64,000 nucleotides of DNA, from positions 230,318 through 294,317 of the forward strand of contig NZ_JABGCG010000005.1 in the NCBI RefSeq assembly GCF_019799925.1, written 5' to 3'. Both the position numbers and the translations under genes were made by a program. Origin of the DNA: Blastococcus sp. CPCC 205250. GTDB taxonomy: Bacteria > Actinomycetota > Actinomycetes > Mycobacteriales > Geodermatophilaceae. Positions within the stretch are counted from its first letter, which is position 1. The number at the start of each line of letters is the position of its first letter. The notes beneath the pieces are model-generated. The model was not told where the DNA came from and ran no database searches. It saw only the letters and a list, made by a program, of their open reading frames with translations. This document shows, one piece after another, positions 43,536-52,332 of this stretch.

Positions 43536-43569
43536 TCGTGCTCTGCCCGCACGGGTGGGCAGAGCACGA
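43536..43569. repeat. dispersed palindrome, copy 3
   Basis: 13-base arms (TCGTGCTCTGCCC and complement) around an eight-base loop, 30 bases from copy 2. It is the first hairpin after the fdhA stop at 43609, so it could terminate or stabilise the fdhA message. Confidence 0.85.
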
Positions 43570-43608
43570 GCGTGCGGGGAACGGTGGTCGCCGCGGAGCC
43601 GGACCGCC

Positions 43609-46600
43609 TCACGAACCGGTCTCCGTGTGCCCGGTCGAGCCCTCGACCGGGGCGCGGCCGTTGACCCCGACCCGGCCGGAGTCCACCCCGGCGCGCCGGC
43701 GGTAGGACTCCACGAACTCGAGCATCTCCGGTCCGCGCGGACGGCGGCCGGGCACGATGTCGGCGGTGCTGACCTTGTCCTCCTGGATGTGGGTGTTCGC
43801 GTCGAGCACGATGCCCAGCAGGTCGTTGGCCGAGTCACCGGTCGAGATGCCGCTGTAGGACCAGTGGTAGGGCATGCCGATCTGGTGCACGACCTGCCCG
43901 TTCCGCAGCTTGATCGGCCGGACCCGCTCGGTGACCAACACCTTCGCCTCGATCGCCGTCCGGGCGCTGACCAGCGTGGCGAAGTCGCCGTGGGTCAGCC
44001 CGCGCAGCGCGGCCAGCTCGGGGCTGACCTCGACGAAGAACTCCGGCTGCAGCTCCGACAGATACGGCAGCGTGCGGCTCATCCCACCGGCGGTGTGGTG
44101 CTCGGTGAGCCGGTAGGTGGTCACCTGGAACGGGAAGACCTCGCTCATCGAGGGGTTCTCCCGGTTCCACGGCCCCTCGATGCGCTCCACCGTCGGGCTG
44201 GCCTGCTGCTTGTAGAAGGCGTTCTCGACGACGGACTCGGCCGGCTCGTAGTGCGTCGGCAGCGGCCCGTCGACCAGTCCGGCCGGCGCGTACAGCCACG
44301 CCTTGCCGTCGCCCTGCATGACGAACGGGTCGTTGCCGGCCAGCGCGTCCTGGGCCTTGGCGCCCTCCGGCGGCACGTAGTCCGGCCGCTTGGTCTTCTC
44401 GAAGTCCGGCACGTCGGGGCCGGTCCACTCGCCGGCGTCCTCGTCCCAGTACACGTACTTCTTGCGCTCGCTCCACGGCTTGCCGTCGGGGTCGGCCGAG
44501 GCGCGGTTGTAGAGCATCCGGCGGTTGAGCGGCCACGCCCAGCCCCACTCCGAAGCGACGGCGCCCTGCTCCTTCGCCGGCTTGCGCCGCGCGGCCTGGT
44601 TCACCCCGTCGGCGTAGACGCCCGTGTAGATCCAGCACCCGCCGGAGGTCGACCCGTCCTCCTTCATGTCGATGTAGGTCGACAGCGGCTGCCCGTCGGG
44701 TCCGGTGCCGTTGATCTCGCGCAGCACGGCGTCGGCGTCGGGGTCCTGCGTCTCCCCGTGCAGCGGGTAGTCCCAGGTCATGTGCAGGAGCGCCTGGTCG
44801 CGCGGGTCGGTGGAGTCGGCCAGCCGCTCCCGCAGGATCCGCCCCAGGTGGTAGTAGAACCACAGGTCGCTGCGGGCGTCGTCCGGCGGCTCGACGGCCT
44901 TCTCGCGCCACTGCAGCACCCGCTGTGTCTGCGTGAAGGTGCCCTCCTTCTCCACGTGCGAGGCGCACGGCATGAAGAAGACCTCGGTGCCGATCGTCTC
45001 CGGCGCCAGTTCCCCGGTCTCGATCTCGGGCGCCTCCTGCCAGAACGTGGCCGACTCGATCATCTGCAGGTCGCGGACGACGAGCCAGTCCAGGTTGGCC
45101 AGGCCGAAGCGGTTCATCCGGCCGTTGGGGTGCCCGACCGAGGGGTTCTCGCCGACGAGGAAGTAACCGGAGACCTTCCCCTCGATCATGTCGGCGATCG
45201 TCCGGTAGGAGCTGTGGTCGCCGTTGATCTTGGGGATCCAGTCGAACCGGAAGTCGTTCTCCGGCTGCGCGGCGTCACCGAACCAGGCCTTGAGCAGGCT
45301 GACCATGTACGAGCGCTTGTTGCCCCAGAAGCCGGCCTTGCCGGCCGCGTCGGCGCAGTACTCGTCGAGCGTCTGGTGCTGCATCGCGTGCGGCATCGGC
45401 AGGTAGCCGGGCAGCAGGTTGAACAGCGTCGGGACGTCGGTGGAGCCCTGGATGCTCGCGTGCCCGCGCAGCGCCATGATCCCGCCGCCGGGACGGCCGA
45501 TGTTGCCCAGCAGCGTCTGCAGGATCGACGCGGTGCGGATGTACTGCGCCCCGACGCTGTGCTGCGTCCAGCCGACCGAGTAGACCCACGCCGTCGTCCG
45601 GTCGCGGTTGCTGTTCTCGGTGACCCACTTGGCGACCTGCTCGAACACCGCCGGCTCGATGCCGCACACCTCGGCGACCATCTCCGGGGTGTAGCGGGCG
45701 AAGTGCCGCTTGAGGATCTGGAACACCGTGCGCGGGTGCTGCAGCGTGTCGTCCCGCTTCGGCTTGGCCGGGATGGGTGGCCCGCCGCTGCCGGACGCCT
45801 GCGCGCGGTCGGCGTCCTGGACGTCGGGGTGCTCCTCGGAGCGGTCCTGCTCGGCGGCCTCGGCCGGGTCGTCGGAGCCCGAGTGCGGCGGCTCCTCCGG
45901 CTCGTAGGCCCACGTCGTCTCGTCGTAGTGGTTGGTCTCGGCGTCGAAGCCGGAGAACAGCCCGTCGAGCTCCTCGGTGTCGACGAACTCCTCACCCACC
46001 AGGGCCGCGGCGTTGGTGTAGGCGACGACGTAGTCGCGGAAGTAGAGGTCGTTGTCCAGCACGTACCGGATCAGCCCGCCGAGGAAGGCGATGTCGGTGC
46101 CGATGCGCAGCGGCACGTGCAGGTCCGCGACCGCGCTGGTCCGGGTGAACCGCGGGTCGATGTGCACGATCTTCGCGCCGCGCGCCTTGGCCTCCATCAC
46201 CCACTGGAAGCCCACCGGGTGGCACTCGGCCATGTTCGAACCCTCGATGACGATGCAGTCGGAGTTCGCCAGGTCCTCCAGGAAGTTCGTGGCACCGCCA
46301 CGACCGAACGAGGCACCCAGACCGGGCACCGTGGAGGAGTGCTATATGCGGGCCTGGTTCTCGATCTGGATCGCGCCCATGGCGCTGTAGAGCTTCTTCA
46401 TGAGGTAGTTCTCCTCGTTGTCGAGGGTCGCCCCTCCGAGGCTCGCTATCCCCATGGTGCGGTTGACGCGGTGCCGGTTCTCCGGCGGCCCGTCCTCGTC
46501 CTGCCAGTGCTTGCGCCGGGCCTCGAGCACCCGGTCGGCGATCATCTCCATCGCCGTGTCGAGCTCGAGGTCCTCCCACTCGGTCCCGTACGGACGGCGG

Positions 46601-46914
46601 TAGCGGACCTTCGTGACCCGGGTCGGGCTGGTCACCAACTGCTTGCTCGCGCTGCCCTTGGGGCACAGCCGGCCCCGGCTGATCGGCGAGTCGGGGTCGC
46701 CTTCGATCTGGGTGATCCGCCCGTCCTCGACGAAGACCTTCTGCGCACAGCCCACGGCGCAGAACGGGCACACGCTCCTCGCGACGGAGTCGGCGGTCGC
46801 CGTTCGGCTGACCACCGCCTCGGTCGCCCGGCTGCGGGCGGCCTTGCCGCGGGCCAGCGGGTCGGAGCCGGTGAGCTGCCGGAACACCGGCCAGGCGTCG
46901 AGCCAGGTCTTCAC
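43609..46914 (-). CDS. fdhA: selenocysteine formate dehydrogenase alpha subunit, Sec encoded by UAG
   Basis: 1101 residues when the in-frame TAG at 46342-46344 is read as selenocysteine 191. Oxidises formate to CO2 at a molybdopterin centre. The N-terminus has the [4Fe-4S] motif CPFCAVGC (49-56) with Cys84 in LCPKGSAS. The context ENQARI-U-HSSTV is the FDH active site, where other enzymes have Sec (UGA) or Cys. Both sides of the TAG continue in one frame as normal FDH sequence through the C-terminal molybdopterin domain (HTAGGMSRTL) to a TGA at 43609. A SECIS hairpin follows the TAG. There is no twin-arginine signal, so the enzyme should face the cytoplasm. Start is GTG at 46914 (GVKTW), and the frame stays open upstream. 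Standard gene callers would split this gene in two or call it a pseudogene. Confidence 0.9.
46312..46330 (-). promoter_or_regulatory. bacterial SECIS hairpin for UAG recoding
   Basis: In the mRNA, GGUGCCC-GGUCU-GGGUGCC: a 7-bp stem (two G-U pairs) with a five-base loop. The loop occupies nucleotides 22-26 counted from the U of the UAG. As I recall the E. coli fdhF SECIS, it too has loop GGUCU at exactly nucleotides 22-26 after its UGA. It is the expected SelB binding site. The hairpin lies wholly in coding sequence (codons for TVPGLGA). Confidence 0.85.
46342..46344 (-). other. UAG selenocysteine codon
   Basis: Reverse strand reads CGC ATA TAG CAC TCC: Arg-Ile-Sec-His-Ser, codon 191 of fdhA. 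The following His is the invariant neighbour of the FDH selenocysteine. UAG is an ordinary stop elsewhere in the window (2356, 63870, 63871), so decoding must depend on the hairpin just downstream. Confidence 0.88.
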
Positions 46915-46991
46915 CCCGCCGATGCTGCCACCGCTTCCGCGATCCGGCCGCTCGAGATCCGCGCCGGTCGTCCCGGGCGCGCGCGCCTGTC

Positions 46992-47984
46992 TCAGCTGAC
47001 CGTGATCGTGTAGGTGCCGACCGGCGGTGCGGGGCTGCGCGGGGAGTGCCGCACGACCACCAGCACGGTGTCGCCGGCGGGCTCGTCGCCGCGGTGCTCG
47101 ACGAACTCCGCCTCCCCCGGGATGTGGCTGGTGTGGTGGCCGTACCCGCCGCCGGCGCTGAACGAGTACAGCTCGACGTCGAAGGGCGGGGTCGCCGCCC
47201 CGGGCTCGACCAGCACGAGCGCCTCGTACCCGGCGGGCACGAACACCCGGTGCACCCGCACCTCCCCGGCCGGCACGCTGCCGGTCAGGGTCGCCTGGCC
47301 GTCGACCGTCGGCAGCGGCGCCGGCGTCTGGCCGGGCTCGAGGTACTCGGCGGTGCTCAGCTCGTAGCGCGCCGTCTCACCGCTGGTGTTGCACACGCGG
47401 TAGCTGAAGCCGTCGGACCCCGCCGTGGTGAACACCGGGTTGCCGTCGGCGTCGGTGCGCTGCTCGAGGCCGGTCTCGTCGCCGTAGAGGTAGCCCTGCT
47501 CGTGGGTCAGCCGGTCGAGGTCGCCGGTGAGGACGGCGACGAGCTCGTCCACCCCCGCGGTGTGCAGCCAGTGGGTGGCGCAGTCGCCGACGACCAGCTC
47601 CCCGGTCGTGCTCCCGCCCAGGCGGACCTCCTCGCCGCCGATCAGCTGCAGCGAGACCAGCACCGTCGCGCCCGGCTCGCCCCGCACCTCGATCACCGCC
47701 TCCGACTCCGGCACGCTGTACCAGGTCGCCTCCACCCCGGCCTCGACGTCGCCGGTGTCCTCGAAGGTGGCGGTCCCGCCGACGGCGTACACGAGGTACT
47801 CGAAGTTCTCCTCCGAGGAGAAGGTCAGCTCCGCGGCACCGTCGCCGTCGAGCACCACCTCGGTGACCGACTCGACCTCGACGTGCCGGGTCCCGCCGGG
47901 CAGCACCGGCCCGTCGCCGCCGCACGCGGCCAGCGCGAGGGCCGTGCACGCCGTCGCCAGCACCGCCGCCGTCCCCCGCACCAT
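46992..47984 (-). CDS. secreted lipoprotein of unknown function
   Basis: 330 residues beginning MVRGTAAVLATACTALALAACGG, a clean lipoprotein signal with lipobox LAAC. The mature part is beta-rich and acidic, with two cysteines (GDCATHWL, RVCNTSGE) and a recurring hydrophobic-strand pattern reminiscent of pre-peptidase/carbohydrate-binding jelly-roll domains. GAGGAGGAG directly before the ATG at 47984 fixes the start; the longer upstream frame is Pro/Arg-rich noise. It lies 77 bases upstream of fdhA, possibly in the same transcript, but no functional link is evident. Confidence 0.75.
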   Translation of the reverse strand: MVRGTAAVLATACTALALAACGGDGPVLPGGTRHVEVESVTEVVLDGDGAAELTFSSEENFEYLVYAVGGTATFEDTGDVEAGVEATWYSVPESEAVIEVRGEPGATVLVSLQLIGGEEVRLGGSTTGELVVGDCATHWLHTAGVDELVAVLTGDLDRLTHEQGYLYGDETGLEQRTDADGNPVFTTAGSDGFSYRVCNTSGETARYELSTAEYLEPGQTPAPLPTVDGQATLTGSVPAGEVRVHRVFVPAGYEALVLVEPGAATPPFDVELYSFSAGGGYGHHTSHIPGEAEFVEHRGDEPAGDTVLVVVRHSPRSPAPPVGTYTITVS

Positions 47985-48111
47985 GCACTCCTCCTCGTCC
48001 GGACCGCGCGACCCTGGAGCACCGCTCCGCGCCCGGCAAGGGGTCCGGTCGCGGTGCGTGTCCGGGTGCGTGTCCGGGTGCGCGGGCCGCCGGCCGGTGC
48101 CGCCGGGCGGA

Positions 48112-48117
48112 TACCGT
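48112..48117 (+). promoter_or_regulatory. -10 box of a leaderless promoter (VanZ gene)
   Basis: TACCGT ends six bases before the ATG at 48124, so transcription should start at or beside the start codon. No ribosome site is present. Confidence 0.55.
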
Positions 48118-48123
48118 GCGCGC

Positions 48124-48534
48124 ATGGTGAGGGCGGCGCGCGTGGCGCTGGCGCTCTACCTGCTGGCCGGCGCGTCCATCACGCTCGGGCCGACCCCGCA
48201 GGAGCTGTTCTTCCGGGGCCAGGTGGCCGTCCGCGAGGTGACCGACGGCGCGCTGTCGGGCTCGGCCGTCGAGGCCGGCGCCAACATCGCCCTGTTCGTG
48301 CCGCTCGGGTTCCTGCTGTGCCAGTCGTTCCCCACGGTGCGGCGGTGGCTCGTCTGGCTCCTGTGCGTGGCGGCGTCCGGCGGGATCGAGCTGTACCAGT
48401 ACCTGTTCCCCGGGCGGGACGCGTCGGTGCGCGACCTGGTCATGAACGCCCTCGGGGCGGCGCTGGGCGTGGCGCTGAGCTGGGCGCTGGACCGGGTCCT
48501 GGCCCGCCGCCGCCGGGCTGCCGACCCCCTGTGA
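48124..48534 (+). CDS. VanZ-family membrane protein
   Basis: 136 residues, four hydrophobic segments, with the VanZ signature regions ANIALFVPLGFLL and a Glu/Tyr/Asp/Asn-containing third block (GGIELYQYLFPGRDASVRDLVMNALGAALG). VanZ proteins give low-level teicoplanin resistance in enterococci, and most bacterial members have no known role. It appears to be expressed from a leaderless promoter. It ends 74 bases before the metallo-hydrolase gene. Confidence 0.85.
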   Translation: MVRAARVALALYLLAGASITLGPTPQELFFRGQVAVREVTDGALSGSAVEAGANIALFVPLGFLLCQSFPTVRRWLVWLLCVAASGGIELYQYLFPGRDASVRDLVMNALGAALGVALSWALDRVLARRRRAADPL

Positions 48535-48608
48535 ACCCGGGTACACCCCGTCGCTGAACCAGGGGAAACCCCGATGATCGGCGCCGGTGTGCGGAGCACA
48601 CTGGTCGC

Positions 48609-49403
48609 GTGGTCGACCCGGTGCTGCACTTCCTGGGCCACTCGACGGTGCGCGTCGAGCTGGCCGGCCGCACCGTGCTCACCGACCCGGTGCTCACCGC
48701 CGGTGTCGGCCCGCTGCGCCGGGTGGTCCCGCTGCCCGACCCCGCCGCCTGGGCCGGCGTCGACCTGGTCGTCCTCAGCCACCAGCACGGCGACCACCTG
48801 CACCTGCCCTCCCTGCGGCTGGTGGGCAGCGGCGTCCGCATCGTCGTGCCGCGCGGCGCGGGTGCCTGGCTGCGGTCCCGCGGTTTCCCCCGCGTCGACG
48901 AGCTCGCCCCCGGGGAGTCGCTGACCGACGGCGGGCTGCGCGTCACCGCCGTCCCGGCCGAGCACAGCGCGCACCGGTGGGGCCCGCGGCTGACGCACGG
49001 CCCCGACGCCCCCGCCGTGGGGCACCTGCTGGAGGGCGGCGGCCACACCGTCTACGTCTCCGGCGACACCGACCTGTTCGACGGCATGCACGTCATCGGC
49101 GAGCGCGGCGTCGACGTCGCCCTGCTGCCGGTGTGGGGCTGGGGGCCCTCGCTCGGCCCGGGCCACCTGGACCCGCTGCGCGCGGCCGAGGCGGTCGCCC
49201 GGGTGCGCCCGCGCGTGGTCGTCCCCGTGCACTGGGGCACCCTCGCCCTGCGCGGCAGCACCGTCGTCCCCCGGATGCGCCGGCTGCTCAGCGAGCCGCC
49301 GCGGACCTTCGCCGACGCGGTCGCCGCCCGCGGCCTGGACACCCGGGTCGTGCTCACCGAGCCCGGCCGCCCGGTCCTGCTCCCCACCCCGGACGCCGCA
49401 TGA
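48609..49403 (+). CDS. metallo-beta-lactamase-fold hydrolase
   Basis: 264 residues with the di-metal motif SHQHGDHLH, a second-shell EHSAHRWG, the Asp of SGDTD and the terminal His of VPVHWGT. This places it near the UlaG/NAPE-phospholipase-D-like branch rather than lactamases. The substrate is unknown. It starts with GTG at 48609; CACACT six bases before suggests another leaderless promoter, though a weaker one. The stop overlaps the DedA start (ATGA). Confidence 0.87.
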   Translation: MVDPVLHFLGHSTVRVELAGRTVLTDPVLTAGVGPLRRVVPLPDPAAWAGVDLVVLSHQHGDHLHLPSLRLVGSGVRIVVPRGAGAWLRSRGFPRVDELAPGESLTDGGLRVTAVPAEHSAHRWGPRLTHGPDAPAVGHLLEGGGHTVYVSGDTDLFDGMHVIGERGVDVALLPVWGWGPSLGPGHLDPLRAAEAVARVRPRVVVPVHWGTLALRGSTVVPRMRRLLSEPPRTFADAVAARGLDTRVVLTEPGRPVLLPTPDAA

Positions 49404-50125
49404 GCGCCGACCTGCTCGCGTCGAGCTGGACCGACGCCGCCTCGATCGGGTACCCGGTGCTCCTGGGCGGGGTGCTGCTCGGCTCGATCGTCCCGGTCGT
49501 GCCCACCGGTGCGGTGGTCGGCGCCGCGGCCGCGGTCGCCACCTCCTCGGGCCAGCTCGACCTGCTCGCCGTCCTCGTGTTCGCCACCCTCGCCGCCTGG
49601 ACCGGCGACGTCGTCACCTTCGCCGTCTGCCGCTTCGGGGGCCCCGCCGCCGTCCGCTGGGTGGCACGCGGCCAGCACGCCGACCGGATCACCGAGGTGC
49701 GCGAGCAGTTCCGCGAGCACGGGTGGCAGATCATCGTGGCCGGCCGGCTGCTCCCGGCCGGCCGCATCCCGGTCCTGCTGGCCGCCGGCGCCCTCACCTA
49801 CCCGTGGCGCCGGCTGCTCCCGGCCAGCCTGCTCGCCGCCGCACTGTGGGCGCTGGCCTACGCGCTGCTCGGCGTGGTCAGCGGCGGCATCTTCGACTCC
49901 CCGCTGCTGGCGACCCTCGTGGCCACGCTGCTGGTGCTGCTGGTCGGCGCGGTGCTCAACCTGGTGAGCGCGGCCCGGCGCCGGGCCGCCCGCCGGGCGA
50001 CGCCGGAGGCCCCCGGCGCCCCGCCGGCGCCGCGCGCGCCCGCCGAGGCCCGGGCCGCCCGGGAGCACGCCGCGTCCGAGCCGGAGCCCTGCGGACCGGC
50101 GCGCGGGAAGACCGGCCCGGCATGA
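49400..50125 (+). CDS. DedA/VTT-family membrane protein
   Basis: 241 residues. The VTT domain has hydrophobic segments and the conserved re-entrant motif GRLLPAGRIPVLLAAGALTYPWRRLLP, with the Arg and Gly positions expected in DedA proteins. The disordered C-terminal tail is Ala/Pro-rich. DedA members are thought to be lipid scramblases recycling undecaprenyl phosphate or phospholipids. Overlaps at both ends (ATGA each) with the metallo-hydrolase and the phosphodiesterase suggest a lipid- or envelope-related operon. Confidence 0.85.
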   Translation: MSADLLASSWTDAASIGYPVLLGGVLLGSIVPVVPTGAVVGAAAAVATSSGQLDLLAVLVFATLAAWTGDVVTFAVCRFGGPAAVRWVARGQHADRITEVREQFREHGWQIIVAGRLLPAGRIPVLLAAGALTYPWRRLLPASLLAAALWALAYALLGVVSGGIFDSPLLATLVATLLVLLVGAVLNLVSAARRRAARRATPEAPGAPPAPRAPAEARAAREHAASEPEPCGPARGKTGPA

Positions 50126-52269
50126 CCCGGCCCCCCGAGCGCGGTCGCGTCCTGCAGCGGGGCCGCACGCCCGCCCGCGTGCTGCTGAACTGGCTGGCCG
50201 CCACCGTCACGCTCGTGCTGCTGGACTCGTGGCTGGACCGCTTCAGCCTCGGCTCCTGGTGGCAGCCGCCGCTGGTCGCGCTGCTGGTCGGGCTGCTCAC
50301 CGGGGTGGTGTGGCCGCTGGTGATGCGGGTGGCGCTGCCGGTCGCCTTCCTCACCCTCGGCCTGGGCAGCTTCCTGCTGCTGGGCCTGGCGGTGCTCGGG
50401 GTCTCCTTCCTGGTGCCCGGCGTCGTCGTCGAGGGCGTGCGCACCGGCGTGCTCGTCGTCGTCGGCATGGCGGCGGTGACCGGGCTGGTCAGCAGCGCGC
50501 TGGCCGTCGACGAGGACGAGCTGTTCTTCCGGCGCGCCCGCCGGCGGGCACGCCGGGCCGCCGACGGCGGGGAGCAGCCACCGGGCGTGCTGTTCCTCCA
50601 GATCGACGCCCTGTCGTACGACACCGCGCGGCGGGCGGTCCGCGACGGGTCGATGCCCAACGTCGCGGCGCTGCTGCGCTCGGGCAGCCACGCGATGACC
50701 GCGTGGCACACCGACTGGAGCTCGCAGACCGGCGCCGCGGTCAGCGGCATCCTGCACGGCAGCAACCACGACGTCTTCGGCTTCCGCTGGTACGAGAAGG
50801 ACCGCGACCGCCTGGTCCGCGTCTCCCACCCCGAGGACGCCGCCCTCGTCGAGAGCCGGCTCTCCGACGGCCGTGGCCTGCTCGCCGGCGACGGCGCCGG
50901 CCGCGGGAACCTGTTCACCGGCGACGCCCCGCACGTCAGCCTCACGATGAGCTCGCTGGCGCACGTCGTGCGGGCGGGCAGCCGCCGGGCCCGGCAGCTC
51001 GAGCGGGTGGGCTCCGGCTACTACGCCTACTTCGCCAACCCGGTGAACGCGCTGCGCACCATCGCCGTCTCGGCCGTGGACATCGGCCGCGAGCTGGTGG
51101 CCGCCGCCCGCGAGCGCCGCGACGACGTCCGCCCGCGGGTCTCCCGCGGCGGGCTGTGGCCGCTCATGCGGCCCGGCACCACGGTCATCAGCCGGGACGT
51201 CGTGGTGTTCGCCCTGCTGGAGGACATGCTGGCCGGCCGGGCCGTGGCCTACGCCGACTTCCTCGGCTACGACGAGGCCGGTCACCACGCCGGCCTGGAG
51301 CGGGCCGACACCCTGGCGGTGCTGCGCACGATCGACCAGCAGATCGGCCGGCTGCACCGGGCCGCCGCGCTCGCGCCGCGGCAGTACCACCTGGTCTGCC
51401 ACTCCGACCACGGCCTGACCCAGGGCGAGGCCTTCGCCACCCGCTTCGGCGAGACCGTCGAGTCGCTGGTCGGCCGGCTGTGCGGCGCCGATCCCGACCC
51501 GCGCACGGTGTGCAGCGGGCCGGCCACCAGCCGCGACCCGGCCGACGGCGGCTGGCAGTTCGGCGCGGCGCTCGCCGAGGGCGCCGGCCCGGTCGCCCGC
51601 CGGCTGCGCGCCCGGGTCCAGGCCGACGGCGAACCGCACGACCACGAGCTGCCGACCGGCCGCGCGGGCGCCGTCCCGCGGGTCGCCCCGGGCGTGGTGG
51701 TCACCGTCTCCGGCCACACGGCGTCGATCTCCTTCGCCGACCTGCCCGGCCGGGTGCCGCTGGAGGAGATCGAGCGGCACTGGCCCGACCTGCTGCCGGG
51801 CCTGGTCGACCACGCCGGCATCGGCTTCGTGCTCGTGGCCTCGGCCGAGCAGGGGCCGGTCGTGCTCGGCCGCGACGGCATGCACCGGCTGGCCACCGGC
51901 GAGGTGACCGGCGTCGACCCCCTCGCGCCCTACGGCGAGCACGCCGCCGAGCTGGTCGCGCGCGTCTCGACGTTCCCGCACTGCCCCGACGTCGTGGTGA
52001 ACAGCGCCTGGGACCCGGAGACCGACGAGGCCTCGCCGTTCGAGCCGCACGTCGGCTCGCACGGCGGCCTGGGCGGGCCGCAGCAGCGCGGCTTCCTCGT
52101 GTACCCGCGGTCGTTCGCCCCGCCCGGCGAGGTCGTCGGCGCCGAGCAGCTGCACCGGGTGTTCCGCGGCTGGCTGACCGACCTCGGACACCCGGAGCCC
52201 ACCGGCGAGGGCGCGGCGGTCGGACCGGACAGCCGGACCGCCCGCGCGGCGTCGTCGAGCAGGCGGTGA
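50122..52269 (+). CDS. membrane-anchored phosphodiesterase/alkaline-phosphatase-superfamily protein
   Basis: 715 residues. The first ~150 contain four hydrophobic segments of the phage-holin-superfamily-IV type (WQPPLVALLVGLLTGVVWP). The rest is an alkaline-phosphatase-fold domain with LFLQIDALSYDTA (first metal Asp), the nucleophile region WHTDWSSQTGAAVSG, ADFLGYDEAGHHAG and CHSDHGLTQGE, so all metal-ligand blocks are in place. Orientation cannot be decided from sequence, but lipid-headgroup or wall-polymer phosphodiesters are plausible substrates. It is translationally coupled to DedA and followed after 63 bases by gpgS. Confidence 0.82.
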   Translation: MTRPPERGRVLQRGRTPARVLLNWLAATVTLVLLDSWLDRFSLGSWWQPPLVALLVGLLTGVVWPLVMRVALPVAFLTLGLGSFLLLGLAVLGVSFLVPGVVVEGVRTGVLVVVGMAAVTGLVSSALAVDEDELFFRRARRRARRAADGGEQPPGVLFLQIDALSYDTARRAVRDGSMPNVAALLRSGSHAMTAWHTDWSSQTGAAVSGILHGSNHDVFGFRWYEKDRDRLVRVSHPEDAALVESRLSDGRGLLAGDGAGRGNLFTGDAPHVSLTMSSLAHVVRAGSRRARQLERVGSGYYAYFANPVNALRTIAVSAVDIGRELVAAARERRDDVRPRVSRGGLWPLMRPGTTVISRDVVVFALLEDMLAGRAVAYADFLGYDEAGHHAGLERADTLAVLRTIDQQIGRLHRAAALAPRQYHLVCHSDHGLTQGEAFATRFGETVESLVGRLCGADPDPRTVCSGPATSRDPADGGWQFGAALAEGAGPVARRLRARVQADGEPHDHELPTGRAGAVPRVAPGVVVTVSGHTASISFADLPGRVPLEEIERHWPDLLPGLVDHAGIGFVLVASAEQGPVVLGRDGMHRLATGEVTGVDPLAPYGEHAAELVARVSTFPHCPDVVVNSAWDPETDEASPFEPHVGSHGGLGGPQQRGFLVYPRSFAPPGEVVGAEQLHRVFRGWLTDLGHPEPTGEGAAVGPDSRTARAASSSRR

Positions 52270-52332
52270 CCAACCGGTGAACAGCGCGTCGTCACCCTGG
52301 CGGCCCGCCGGGGCACCGCCGAGAGTGAGCCG

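Noticed and set aside
43468..43569. Insertion sequence remnants at the paired palindromes
   Set aside because: No transposase fragment, target-site duplication or flanking inverted ends is visible. The elements are simple hairpins.
43609..46329. fdhA as two separate genes or a pseudogene interrupted by a stop
   Set aside because: The TAG falls precisely on the selenocysteine codon, is followed by a SECIS hairpin, and both halves are intact with no other damage. The GTG that would start the second half lies inside the active-site sequence.
46915..46991. tRNA-Sec or sel genes close to fdhA
   Set aside because: I looked through the gaps around the fdh operon and the other intergenic spaces for a roughly 95-nt tRNA-like fold with a CUA anticodon and for SelA/SelB/SelD motifs, and recognised none. 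They must be elsewhere in the genome.
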